A stretch of DNA of 19,592 nucleotides from JACRBK01 sp964427955 (GCA_964427955.1 CAYRWY010000052.1:1-19592), one strand, 5' to 3'; numbered from the stretch's first letter, positions 8,089 to 15,824 are shown. The notes: generated from the sequence alone by a model not told the origin. Numbers and translations: made by a program.

Positions 8089-8940
8089 TTATTTCGTGAT
8101 CTGACCCCACATGTTGAAAAGGTAGCGCCGGATGGCGAAGATAAAGACCAGGGAGGGAACCAGCATGAAGAACCCGCCCGCGTACTTGAACTGCGGCGAG
8201 GACTTGTTCAAAGAGTAGAGAATGAGCGCCGGGAGCGTGCGGTTGCGAATGGTGAGCAGAGTGGCCGCGAAGACCTCGTTCCACGACATCACAAAGGTGA
8301 AAATCGCCGCCGCCGCGATACCCGGCATCACCAGCGGCAGCACGACCCGCAGGAACGCCTGGAAGGCATTACAGCCAAACACCTGGGCCGCTTCCTCGAA
8401 CTCGCGCGGAACGCTGGCAAACACGCTGGAAATCACCAGGATGGTGGTGGGCAGGGTCAGGGCGGTGTGCATCAGAGCCACGCTGTAGACCCGGTCGTAC
8501 ATACCCCATTCCATGAACGTAACGGCCAGCGGCACGGCCAGGATCACAATCGGGAAGGCGCGCACCGCCAGGACGCTGAGCCGGAAGGCGTCGCGTCCCA
8601 CGAAGAAATAGCGCGAGATCGCATAGCCCGCCGGGGCCGCGATGGCGGTCGAGAACACCAGCGTGATCACGGCGACCAGGATGCTGTTGCGCGTCGCCGC
8701 CAGAATCCCTTCCTGGTCGAGGAAGAAGCGCATGGTCTCGGTCGAAAAGGGAATGGGGGCGACCTGCTTGGGGTACGAATAGACATCCGCGCGGGTGCTG
8801 AACGCCATCGTCCCAATCAGCCAGATCGGCAGCAAAATCCACAGGGCCACCAGGATCGCCAGCACGTAGAGGCTGCCGCGGCGAATTTGGCGCCGGCGGA
8901 TCGCGCGGCGTTGAACTGGATCGAGAGTGCGTCGAGTCAT
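8089..8940 (-). CDS. Carbohydrate ABC transporter permease, MalG type
   Basis: 283 residues with a basic N-terminus and six predicted membrane helices (first about 23-45, last about 255-272). The cytoplasmic EAA loop that docks on the ATPase reads EEAAQVFGCNAFQ at 182-194, followed by LPL at 201-203. The long stretch between helix 1 and helix 2 is typical of MalG-type subunits. Its ATG overlaps the TGA of the preceding permease as ATGA (8937-8940), so the two membrane subunits are translationally coupled. The substrate cannot be read from the sequence; binding-protein-dependent sugar or glycoside uptake is expected. Confidence 0.93.
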   Translation of the reverse strand: MTRRTLDPVQRRAIRRRQIRRGSLYVLAILVALWILLPIWLIGTMAFSTRADVYSYPKQVAPIPFSTETMRFFLDQEGILAATRNSILVAVITLVFSTAIAAPAGYAISRYFFVGRDAFRLSVLAVRAFPIVILAVPLAVTFMEWGMYDRVYSVALMHTALTLPTTILVISSVFASVPREFEEAAQVFGCNAFQAFLRVVLPLVMPGIAAAAIFTFVMSWNEVFAATLLTIRNRTLPALILYSLNKSSPQFKYAGGFFMLVPSLVFIFAIRRYLFNMWGQITK

Positions 8941-10076
8941 TCCTTAGCTGCCTCCTCCTGGGTACGGACGGTCCGCAGATAGATCAAGGCAAAACCGAGC
9001 GAGAGCAGCATGATGAACCCGGCATAAGCCGCGGCCATATGGGGGTTGTTGAAACCGCTGTCACCGGGGTCATACCAGCGGTAGGTCTCGTACGCCAACA
9101 CCGTCAGCACCTGTCCCCCGGTGATCGCCACCACCACCGCGAAGACCTGGAAGGCGAGGATGGTGCGCAAGATCAGGGCCACTTGCAGGCTGGGTTTGAG
9201 CAGCGGCAGGATGATGTGGCGCAGCCGCTGCCACAGATTGGCCCCAAACAGCTCCCCGGCTTCGAGATAATCACGCGGGATGGCCTGCAAGCCCGATACC
9301 ACGATCACCATGACAATCGAGGTCGCGCGCCATACTTCGGCCAGCACGATGGCGACGATCATCCAGGTCTGGTGATCGGCGGAGAGAAAGATATAAGGGC
9401 GGTCGATCACGCCTAACTTTTGAAGGAAGGTGTTCAAAAAACCGTTTTGCGTAAATATCGTCACCCAGACCAGCCCGGCGGCCAGGTCTGATACCCCCAG
9501 CGGGATCGCATAGATGTACAGAAACAGCGTATTGCCCTTCAACTGCGCTTGCAGGATCAACGCCATGACAATCGCCAGGCAGAACTGAATCGGCAGAATC
9601 AGGGCCATCAAAATGAACGTGGTTTGCAGCGCTTTCTTGAAGCGGTAGTCTTTCACCATCCGCTTGACGAAGTCCAGCGTCCATTCTTTGGTGCCTTCGC
9701 CGCTGACCACGCGAGCGGTATCCGACTCGGTGCGAGATTCGATGAACAGATTCTTCTGGTTCACCCAGCCTTCGACGGTGGTCCCGTTTTCGCCCTCGCC
9801 GGTGATTTTGAACCAGTAGATGGGGCGCGTCCGCCCATTGGGCAGCACCTCATCGCGCTTGGTGCGGTCGATGACGGCCACTTCGGTCTGCATCGCCAGC
9901 CGTCCCACGACCCGGGCCTTGTCCTGGGGATCGACGCGTACCGCGAGGGACTGGGTGTCGCGCATGAAAGCGAGCCGCAAGGAACGGCCCATCGGCCAGG
10001 CAAAAAAGATCGCCAGATAGACGAAAGAGGGTAAGATTAGTAGATAGGGGGCCAGGTTCCATCGGCGCTTTTTCAT
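8937..10076 (-). CDS. Carbohydrate ABC transporter permease, MalF type, with inserted SH3-like domain
   Basis: 379 residues from the ATG at 10076 (MKKRRWNLAP, AAAGG site about 9 nt upstream). A longer start at 10208 would add 44 unlikely residues and overlap the binding-protein gene. Helix 1 spans about 10-30. Residues 41-130 are an insertion not found in ordinary MalF-type subunits. It has an SH3b-like pattern: ARVVGRLAMQTEVAVI, then YWFKITGEG, then VEGWVNQKNL. The normal fold resumes at FVKRMVKDYRFKKALQTT, with further helices from about 150. The EAA loop reads EAGELFGANLWQRLRH (272-287) followed by LPLLKP. The insert should face the outside, where the binding protein docks. E. coli MalF also has a large periplasmic loop for this, but in a different place and of a different fold. 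Confidence 0.92.
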   Translation of the reverse strand: MKKRRWNLAPYLLILPSFVYLAIFFAWPMGRSLRLAFMRDTQSLAVRVDPQDKARVVGRLAMQTEVAVIDRTKRDEVLPNGRTRPIYWFKITGEGENGTTVEGWVNQKNLFIESRTESDTARVVSGEGTKEWTLDFVKRMVKDYRFKKALQTTFILMALILPIQFCLAIVMALILQAQLKGNTLFLYIYAIPLGVSDLAAGLVWVTIFTQNGFLNTFLQKLGVIDRPYIFLSADHQTWMIVAIVLAEVWRATSIVMVIVVSGLQAIPRDYLEAGELFGANLWQRLRHIILPLLKPSLQVALILRTILAFQVFAVVVAITGGQVLTVLAYETYRWYDPGDSGFNNPHMAAAYAGFIMLLSLGFALIYLRTVRTQEEAAKE

Positions 10077-10104
10077 AGAGACTGCCTTTCCCTTGTGGTA
10101 AAGA

Positions 10105-10182
10105 CAACGGGAAGAAAGTACGCAACACTCTCCTCCCGTTGTAAAGAACCTCAAGTAATCCTGCGTGCCGGGGCTACTTGAG
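10105..10182 (-). promoter_or_regulatory. Two tandem hairpins between binding-protein and permease genes
   Basis: Two perfect inverted repeats fill the gap after the binding-protein gene. The first in transcript order pairs 10182-10175 with 10157-10150 (CTCAAGTA/TACTTGAG, 17-nt loop) and includes the stop codon. The second pairs 10141-10133 with 10113-10105 (ACAACGGGA/TCCCGTTGT, loop of about 19 nt). Neither is followed by a U-run. In mal-type operons such intergenic stems stabilise the upstream binding-protein message and lower distal expression. The same role is inferred here. Confidence 0.5.
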
Positions 10183-11472
10183 TTGGCAGGGTCCTTCGCT
10201 CGGAGCATCAGGAGGCCAACACGCTGCGCCGGTCTCGTTCAGCAGAGTCTGAAGGCTGGCCCCTTCTTCATCCAGGACCGTCTGGATGTCTTCGTTGTTG
10301 AGCACGATCCGCGTAAACGCATTGCGGTAGATCTCGTTGATTTCACCGCCGCGTGATCCGAGGCCCACCGGCAGTAGCGACGGCAGCGCATCCGCCGAGG
10401 CCGCTTGCGCCGCCACAGCACCGGCTTCGATGGCCACGCCCGCCGTCAGTCCGCTGGTGTCCACGCCATCCACGATCGGGAAGAAGCCCAGATCCTTCAG
10501 GACGCGAGCCTGGGTTTCGGGCATGAGCATATATTTCAACAGGGCTTCGGCACCATCCGGATTGGGGGCCGTGTAGGGGATGCCCAGGCCGACGACGACC
10601 GGCATGAAGCCGCGTCCCGCGGGGCCTGCCGGGGCCGGGAAAGCTACGAATTCATCTGGCTTTTCGTTGAAGGCGTTGATCAAACGCGCGGTGTGGTCGA
10701 AGGCGACCAGAACTTCACCCGACAGCAGTGGGTCCTGCATGAATTCGTAGGTGATCGACTGCGGGTGGATATAGGGCCACAGATCGGTCTTGAACCACTC
10801 GAACATGGCGACGGCTTCGGGACTCTTGAACCCGGTCACCATCCCACCGGTGAAGGACGGGAACAAATAGCCTTCCAGGAAGCGGTGGAACAAGCCCGCT
10901 ACCGGCAGACCCACCTTGGCTTCGCCCGTGGCGTCGTAGATGTTCTTCGCCCAGGCGGCGAGCTGCTCCCACGTCAGGGCATTGATGTCCGCGCCTTCCG
11001 GCAGATATTGCAGCGCATCTTGGTGGGCCGCCATGATATACGTGGCCTGCATCCAGGGGATGTAATACTGGTAATCGGTCGTGCCCAGTTTGCCAAGTTC
11101 TACGAAGCTGGGCGGCAGGTTGTATTCAGCGGGCAGCGAGGCCAGCAGGTCGGTCAGGTCGAACAGCAGGTCTTCGTTCGCCAGCACCGGGAACGTCCCG
11201 TGCAGCGCGCCGACGAGATCGACCGTGCCGGTGCCAGATTGAGCTTCGGCTTTCAGCAGATCGATGGCCGGGCCTTCTTCGCTGGGCACGAAATCGACAT
11301 CGCCCCCATCGAAATCAGCCAGGATCGCGCGCGCCTTATCGCTCTCTTCGACGATGTTAAATTGCGTAGACAAAAAGGTGACTTTGCCGCCCTGGGCATT
11401 CACGCCCAGCGCTCCGGTCAATACGATAGCCAGCAGCAAAACGACTATTGACTGTAACTTGCGACGTGACAT
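10174..11472 (-). CDS. Extracellular sugar-binding protein of the ABC importer
   Basis: 432 residues, family 1-type (MalE-like) solute-binding protein. A Sec signal peptide covers residues 1-26 (SRRK, hydrophobic core, likely cleavage after GVNA). There is no cysteine near the cleavage site, so it is not a lipoprotein. The mature part has the family's YYIPWMQATYIMAAHQ region, an LTWEQLAAWAKNI segment, and a late stretch (NPDGAEALLKYMLMPETQARV) typical of the C-lobe. Two cysteines close to the C-terminus may pair. A strong AAAGGAGA ribosome site sits 8 nt before the ATG. It follows lacI by 106 nt and precedes the permeases. The ligand is unknown; the nearby phosphorylase suggests a glucosylglycerate-type compound. 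Confidence 0.92.
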   Translation of the reverse strand: MSRRKLQSIVVLLLAIVLTGALGVNAQGGKVTFLSTQFNIVEESDKARAILADFDGGDVDFVPSEEGPAIDLLKAEAQSGTGTVDLVGALHGTFPVLANEDLLFDLTDLLASLPAEYNLPPSFVELGKLGTTDYQYYIPWMQATYIMAAHQDALQYLPEGADINALTWEQLAAWAKNIYDATGEAKVGLPVAGLFHRFLEGYLFPSFTGGMVTGFKSPEAVAMFEWFKTDLWPYIHPQSITYEFMQDPLLSGEVLVAFDHTARLINAFNEKPDEFVAFPAPAGPAGRGFMPVVVGLGIPYTAPNPDGAEALLKYMLMPETQARVLKDLGFFPIVDGVDTSGLTAGVAIEAGAVAAQAASADALPSLLPVGLGSRGGEINEIYRNAFTRIVLNNEDIQTVLDEEGASLQTLLNETGAACWPPDAPSEGPCQLK

Positions 11473-11578
11473 GTGAAGTATCTCCTTTACTTGGTAGCCG
11501 GATGCCCGACAAGAACCTAAAAATATGCGATGCCTTAGGCCAGGCTTGTTGTTTCACCTCCTCGGCGGAGCGACCTGC

Positions 11579-12589
11579 TTACTGCCTGCCGCCGCTGGAT
11601 TCACGGACCATTAGTTGAGGAACCAGGAGGACGTGCGGCTCCTCCAGAGTTTCATGGCGAATGACTTTGATGAGCATTTCGAAGGCCCGCCGCCCAATAT
11701 CGTAGATGGGCTGGCGAACGGTCGTCAGGGATGGCACCGTCTGCACCGCCGCCGGAATATCGTCAAACCCGGCAATGGCCATGTCGCGCCCCACGACCAG
11801 CCCACGCTCTTGAATTACCTGCATGGCGCCGAGAGCCATCGTGTCGTTGCACGCGACAATCGCCGTCGGCGGCTCGGCCAGCTCCAGCAGCCGCAGCGCC
11901 GCCGCATACCCGCTGTCCCGGGACAGGTCGCCTTCAACCACGTAGTCTCCGTAGGGGGCAAGACCTGCCTCGCGCAAACCCTGTAAGTACCCCTCGTAGC
12001 GGACGCCGGTGAAAGCCAGTTGGGACGGCGACAGAATGATGGCGATGCGCCGGTGTCCACGCTCCACGAGATGCTGGACCAAACGCCGGAAACCGGCGGC
12101 ACCATCGACATCGATGTAGGGATAGTCGTTGAGGTTGGAACGCCCAAATACCACGAAGGGGTGATGGACTTCCTTCAAAAACGCGATACGCGGATCGTCC
12201 CGCCAAACGCGGGCCACCACGACGCCATCAATCCGGCTGCTGGCGACCATCCGGCGATAGGCGTTCAGTTCTTCTTCACCGGGCTGTTGGGCCGACAGCA
12301 GCAGGTCGTAGCCATATTCAGCGGCCTGGCGGCCCACCCCGGCCAGCAGTTCCATGAAGAATGGATCAGAGAAATGGGCGGTCAGGGGAATTACCATGCC
12401 CACGGTCTGGGTTTGTTTGCTGCGCAGGTGGCGCGCCGCCAGATTGGGCTGATAACCCAGGCGCTGGGCGATGGCGACAATGTGCTGGCGCGTTTCCTCG
12501 TTGACGTCATCGTAACCGGCCAGCGCCCGCGAGACCGTGGTCACCGAAAAACCAGATTCTCTCGCAATCGTCTCAAGAGTAATTTTCAT
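11579..12589 (-). CDS. LacI-family transcriptional repressor
   Basis: 336 residues. The N-terminal helix-turn-helix (TLETIARESGFSVTTVSRAL, residues 4-23) and hinge helix (PNLAARHLR, 48-56) are canonical for LacI/PurR. Residues 60-330 form the periplasmic-binding-protein-like effector domain (VGMVIPLTAHFSDPFF, then DGVVVARVW, FVVFGRSN, CNDTMALGAM, IAGFDDIP). It starts 10 nt downstream of a near-palindromic operator copy, and its promoter holds a second, perfect copy. It therefore very likely represses itself and the transport genes that follow on the same strand. The inducer should be the transported sugar or a breakdown product. Confidence 0.95.
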   Translation of the reverse strand: MKITLETIARESGFSVTTVSRALAGYDDVNEETRQHIVAIAQRLGYQPNLAARHLRSKQTQTVGMVIPLTAHFSDPFFMELLAGVGRQAAEYGYDLLLSAQQPGEEELNAYRRMVASSRIDGVVVARVWRDDPRIAFLKEVHHPFVVFGRSNLNDYPYIDVDGAAGFRRLVQHLVERGHRRIAIILSPSQLAFTGVRYEGYLQGLREAGLAPYGDYVVEGDLSRDSGYAAALRLLELAEPPTAIVACNDTMALGAMQVIQERGLVVGRDMAIAGFDDIPAAVQTVPSLTTVRQPIYDIGRRAFEMLIKVIRHETLEEPHVLLVPQLMVRESSGGRQ

Positions 12590-12599
12590 CTTTTTCGCG

Positions 12600-12617
12600 A
12601 TCCAAAACGTTTCGGAT
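12600..12617. promoter_or_regulatory. LacI operator, proximal imperfect copy
   Basis: ATCCAAAACGTTTCGGAT: an 18-bp site with one base (12604) breaking the symmetry of the perfect copy 34 bp away. It carries the central CG of LacI-family operators and lies between the predicted transcription start (near 12621) and the lacI start codon, so a bound repressor would block elongation or initiation. The 34-bp centre-to-centre spacing is about three helical turns, putting both sites on the same face of DNA. Confidence 0.8.
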
Positions 12618-12627
12618 GCCTATCTTC

Positions 12628-12656
12628 ACAATAATCCGAAACGTTTCGGATGTCAA
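12628..12656 (-). promoter_or_regulatory. lacI-transporter operon promoter
   Basis: The minus strand reads TTGACA (12656-12651), a 17-bp spacer, then TATTGT (12633-12628). The -35 is consensus and the -10 matches 4 of 6. The spacer is almost exactly the perfect operator palindrome, so repressor and RNA polymerase cannot bind together. Transcription would start near 12621 and read lacI and then the transport operon. Confidence 0.75.
12634..12651. promoter_or_regulatory. LacI operator, perfect 18-bp palindrome
   Basis: ATCCGAAACGTTTCGGAT is perfectly self-complementary and fills the -35/-10 spacer. The AAACGTTT core with central CG is characteristic of LacI-family operators. No equally good copy was found elsewhere in the window, including the gap before the binding-protein gene and the promoter of the phosphorylase operon. 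Confidence 0.85.
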
Positions 12657-12729
12657 TTCAGGATAGCATAAGCTCGTGTTAAGCCGGGGACAAAAATCAA
12701 TGCTTAGGACGAATTATGGGGGACGAGTT

Positions 12730-13977
12730 CTAGTCAGCCAAAAGGGCGCGCAGGTGGGCCTCGACGACCTCCAGTGAGAAATGCGACTGCCCGACCTGAT
12801 AGTTGTGCTCCACCATCCGGGCGATCTCCGCGGGCTGGTTGAGCAGCGCCAAGACTTCCTCGACGGCCTGCGGCGTGACCTCTTCGCGAATTTCGACCGC
12901 GCGCACGCCCGCCGGTTTGATGTCGGAACGGTAGGCGGTATAAGCATTGACGATCAGCGGCTTGCGGAAGTACAACGTCTCGAGCAGCGCGTTACCAAAT
13001 CCCTCGTAGGAGCTGAGGTAAGTCACCCAATCCGCATGGGGGTAGATATCCCACAGCGTGTACGTGCGTCGGCCATCCTTCAGGCCGCGCTGTTCGACGA
13101 CCCGGTCGCCGATAAACAGCGCGCGGATGCCCGCCGCCTCCACCTGGCGCCGCAGCCAGTCGTAGTACGTGCCCGCTTCGTCGCCGGCATACCCGGTCAC
13201 CACCAGCACGTAGGCGTGCTGGGGATCGCGCTGGGCGATCAGCCGGACGAATTCGACGGAGCGCTCGATATTTTTGCGCCGGATAATGCGCGTCGGCTGG
13301 AGGATCAGCCGCTCGTCGGGGGCAATGCCCAGCTCGGCGCGCACCGTCAGGGCGTAATCGTCTGGCGGCAGCGGCGGATGGTTGAAATCAAACACGTTCG
13401 GCACGTAGCGAGCGTGCAGGCGGCGGCGGATATACAACTCGCGCTGCATGGCGGTGCTGATGACCACGTGGTGGATCGACGTCCCCTCGGCAGGAAAAGC
13501 CGTCAGCAACAGGTCCGGGATGCGGTTGACGATGAACCGTTCGCGCTCCCAGTAAAAATCGTGGTAGTGGCCGATGGTGGGGATGTGCGTTTCGTCGATG
13601 AAATCCCGCAGCGCCACGCCCAGCGGGATCTGCATCGGGATGGACTGGGCATTCTGGGTGACGATCCAGTCCAGTTGGTAGCGATCGGCAAATTCATACA
13701 GGCTGGTCTTCAGCCGGGCGGCAGCGACGGCGATCCGCCGGTACAGGTCGCGCGATTCCTCCGCGCCGCCAAACGCTTCGTCGTGCAGGGCGACGGCTTC
13801 GGGATCGTGGAAATGGAATGCGGGCACTTCCAGACCCGGCTGGGCATAGTCGCCCAGTTCTCCGGCGCAAAAGAAGGTCCGGTGTCCCATCCGGCGCAGG
13901 ACCTCGGACAGCTTGTTGATTTCGAGCGAGACACCATCCAATCCGGCAATGCGCGTCGCTACAAAACCGATGTTCAT
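12730..13977 (-). CDS. GT4-family glycosyltransferase
   Basis: 415 residues from the ATG at 13977, which overlaps the phosphorylase stop as ATGA and has a GGAGG site about 5 nt upstream. The protein then begins MNIGFVATRIAGLDGVSLE, a standard GT-B N-lobe with its glycine loop. An ATG-type start 24 nt upstream would add MAQRTGGS and is less likely. The C-lobe carries QPTRIIRRKNIE (227-238, nucleotide-sugar phosphate contacts) and the E-x7-E motif in EGFGNALLE (325-333) of retaining GT4 enzymes. A HYHDFYWERERF segment (137-148) lies in the acceptor half. Coupling to a glucosylglycerate-type phosphorylase suggests a small glycoside acceptor; mannosylglucosylglycerate synthases of the MggA kind are a candidate class, which is inference. 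No signal peptide; cytoplasmic. Confidence 0.88.
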   Translation of the reverse strand: MNIGFVATRIAGLDGVSLEINKLSEVLRRMGHRTFFCAGELGDYAQPGLEVPAFHFHDPEAVALHDEAFGGAEESRDLYRRIAVAAARLKTSLYEFADRYQLDWIVTQNAQSIPMQIPLGVALRDFIDETHIPTIGHYHDFYWERERFIVNRIPDLLLTAFPAEGTSIHHVVISTAMQRELYIRRRLHARYVPNVFDFNHPPLPPDDYALTVRAELGIAPDERLILQPTRIIRRKNIERSVEFVRLIAQRDPQHAYVLVVTGYAGDEAGTYYDWLRRQVEAAGIRALFIGDRVVEQRGLKDGRRTYTLWDIYPHADWVTYLSSYEGFGNALLETLYFRKPLIVNAYTAYRSDIKPAGVRAVEIREEVTPQAVEEVLALLNQPAEIARMVEHNYQVGQSHFSLEVVEAHLRALLAD

Positions 13978-15728
13978 ACTCCCTCCTGTCCTTTGAGCCA
14001 TAAAACCTGGTAGGGGCCGACTTGCACCCGGGTGCGCTCGACCTGCGCGCCCGATACCAGGTCGCGGTAGACTCCACCCACCGGGAGGACCGGCACGCCC
14101 GCCAGGTCCACCGTAATCGTCTCCTGAGAGATGTTATGGAGGGCGACGATATGTTCGCTGCCCTCCGGCGTGGTACGCAGCAGCGTAAAAGCCGCCGGAT
14201 GCAAGGACAAAACCTGCTGCGGGCTGTTGGGATGGAATGCCTTTTCCCCGATCCGACGCAGGATCAAAGCGCGGTAGGCATAAAACACCCTGCTGCGCAG
14301 CGAGGATGGATCGTTCAATTCCGCTTCCACGGCGGTCCGCTGAAGTTTTTCGCGGTTGATGGAGCGCAGCCGCCCGGTCTGGGTGACGCCCTCGTTCCAG
14401 TTGCGGGACCCCAGCAAGCTGTGGAGATAGATGCCGGGCACGCCCGCAAACGCCAACTGGATGGCTTGCGAAGCCAGGAAACGTTTCGCCTGAAGTTCCA
14501 GCGGCTCGCCCCCTGCCGGGTCTGACAGCATATCGAAGTAATTGACGTTCAACTCGTAGGGGCTGCGCGTGCCATCCCCATTGTTCTTGAACGAGACATC
14601 GCCGCCATGTGCCCGCGCCCGGTTCACCAGCGCGTCGATTTCTCCGGGCGACAGAATCCCTTCTACCGGGCGCACGCCGATACCATCGTGCGAGGCGGTG
14701 AAGTTGAAGAAGGTCGTTTGCGCCGACACGCTTTCGACTCCGGCAGCCCATTGGCTGAGCGTGACGGCATTCCCGGTGGCGATAGTATGGGCCAGCAGCG
14801 GAGGCAGGGTGAACTGGTAGACCAACTGCGCCTCATTCGTGCCATCCCCAAAATATGAGACGTTTTCATGATGCGGGACATTCGTTTCGGTGATGACGAC
14901 CACCGATGGCGCCACGTAATCCAGCACATCGCGGAATAACTGCACCACCGTGTGCGTTTCCCTCAGGTGAACGCAGCTCGTCCCGATCTTCTTCCACAGG
15001 TAGGCGATGGCATCCAGGCGGATCAGACTGGCGCCATGTGCCACGTAGAACAACAGCACCTCCACCACGCGCAGCAATACTTCGGGGTTGGCGAAGTTCA
15101 GATCGATCTGATCGCTGCTGAAGGTGGTCCACACCTGCCGGGTGCCCTGCGCCGTCTCCACCTCCGTGAGCAGCGGCAGGGTACGCGGGCGAACCACCCC
15201 GGACAAATCCGCGGCAGGGTCAACCGTAATGAAAAAATCCCGGTAGGCGGGATCGCCCTCCACAAAGCCCTTGAACCAGGCACTCTGGGCCGACAGATGG
15301 TTGATGACGCCATCAAACATCAGCTTGAAATCCTGGCGGAACCTCTCAATATCCTCCCAATCCCCCAGGTCAGGATTCACACTCAGATAGTCGATCACCG
15401 AAAACCCATCATCGGAGGAATACGGGAAGAACGGCAGAATGTGCACCGTCGAGAGAGTGCGGTCCGTGTGCTGCCGCAGAAAACTGTGCAGTGTCTTGAG
15501 CGGGGCTTCGCCCGGCGCTTGCAGCAGATCGCCGTAGGTGATCAGAATGACGTCGCGCTCGCTGACGCGCTGGGGGGGAATGCCGGACCCTTGAGAAAAC
15601 TGCGGATAGCGGGCGCGGAATGCGTCGAGCCGGGTGATCAACTGCCGGTGACAGGCGGCACCCGGCTCGTGTCCGTAGAGGAAAATTAGCTTGTCAAGTA
15701 GGCGTTCAGAAAGTGACATGATGCTCAT
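13974..15728 (-). CDS. ycjM: GH13_18 phosphorylase, YcjM-like (probable 2-O-alpha-glucosylglycerate phosphorylase)
   Basis: 584 residues from the ATG at 15728. The ATG at 15719 is an equally good start, and a TTG at 15743 is less likely; none has a strong ribosome site. The GH13 barrel is complete: FDGVINHLS (138-146), nucleophile D239 in IRLDA, acid/base E281 in ITETNVPH, and D348 in ASHDGIG. Segments such as WTTFSSDQIDLN, GTSCVHL, ITETNVPHHENVSYFG and KNNGDGTRSPYELN closely resemble E. coli YcjM, shown to be a glucosylglycerate phosphorylase, more than sucrose phosphorylases. The reaction would be glucosylglycerate plus phosphate giving glucose 1-phosphate and D-glycerate in the cytoplasm. 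Sucrose, sucrose 6-phosphate or glucosylglycerol remain possible substrates in this subfamily. First gene of an operon with the GT4 gene. Confidence 0.88.
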   Translation of the reverse strand: MSIMSLSERLLDKLIFLYGHEPGAACHRQLITRLDAFRARYPQFSQGSGIPPQRVSERDVILITYGDLLQAPGEAPLKTLHSFLRQHTDRTLSTVHILPFFPYSSDDGFSVIDYLSVNPDLGDWEDIERFRQDFKLMFDGVINHLSAQSAWFKGFVEGDPAYRDFFITVDPAADLSGVVRPRTLPLLTEVETAQGTRQVWTTFSSDQIDLNFANPEVLLRVVEVLLFYVAHGASLIRLDAIAYLWKKIGTSCVHLRETHTVVQLFRDVLDYVAPSVVVITETNVPHHENVSYFGDGTNEAQLVYQFTLPPLLAHTIATGNAVTLSQWAAGVESVSAQTTFFNFTASHDGIGVRPVEGILSPGEIDALVNRARAHGGDVSFKNNGDGTRSPYELNVNYFDMLSDPAGGEPLELQAKRFLASQAIQLAFAGVPGIYLHSLLGSRNWNEGVTQTGRLRSINREKLQRTAVEAELNDPSSLRSRVFYAYRALILRRIGEKAFHPNSPQQVLSLHPAAFTLLRTTPEGSEHIVALHNISQETITVDLAGVPVLPVGGVYRDLVSGAQVERTRVQVGPYQVLWLKGQEGV

Positions 15729-15763
15729 CACAATGCGGTTCAAGACCCGATAGTTCTGGGCTT

Positions 15764-15792
15764 AGCATAAAATGTTGGCCACCAGAAGTCAA
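15764..15792 (-). promoter_or_regulatory. Promoter of the phosphorylase-glycosyltransferase operon
   Basis: The minus strand shows TTGACT (15792-15787), exactly 17 bp, then TATGCT (15769-15764). Transcription would begin near 15757, giving a leader of about 30-40 nt. No LacI-type palindrome lies in or near it, so this operon may be controlled separately from the transporter operon. Confidence 0.55.
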
Positions 15793-15809
15793 GGCAACCC
15801 AGGAAAATC

Positions 15810-15824
15810 GCTGCTGGCAGCAGC
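15810..15824. promoter_or_regulatory. 15-bp dyad upstream of the phosphorylase promoter
   Basis: GCTGCTG-G-CAGCAGC has 7-bp perfect arms around one base and is centred about 25 bp upstream of the -35 box. That is a usual place for an activator site. The binding protein is unknown, and a chance dyad cannot be excluded. Confidence 0.3.

Noticed and set aside
10077..10208. Longer start of the MalF-type permease at 10208
   Set aside because: The extra 44 residues do not look like permease, would overlap the binding-protein gene and cross both hairpins; the ATG at 10076 is followed directly by the first membrane helix.
10405..11451. 348-codon plus-strand frame opposite the binding protein
   Set aside because: Shadow frame; the minus strand has a signal peptide, a strong ribosome site and family motifs.
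11357..11557. Minus-strand 66-codon frame with a GTG start at 11557 beside a perfect GAGGAGGTGA ribosome-site match
   Set aside because: The site touches the start codon with no spacing, the frame mostly overlaps the binding-protein gene in another frame, and the product resembles nothing known.
12781..14013. 410-codon plus-strand frame opposite the GT4 glycosyltransferase
   Set aside because: Shadow frame, rich in His, Arg and Gln with no domain pattern; the minus strand has clear GT4 motifs.
14477..14488. LacI-operator-like GGAAACGTTTCG inside the phosphorylase gene
   Set aside because: The outer bases do not fit the 18-bp palindrome and it is over 1 kb from the promoter; chance is likely.
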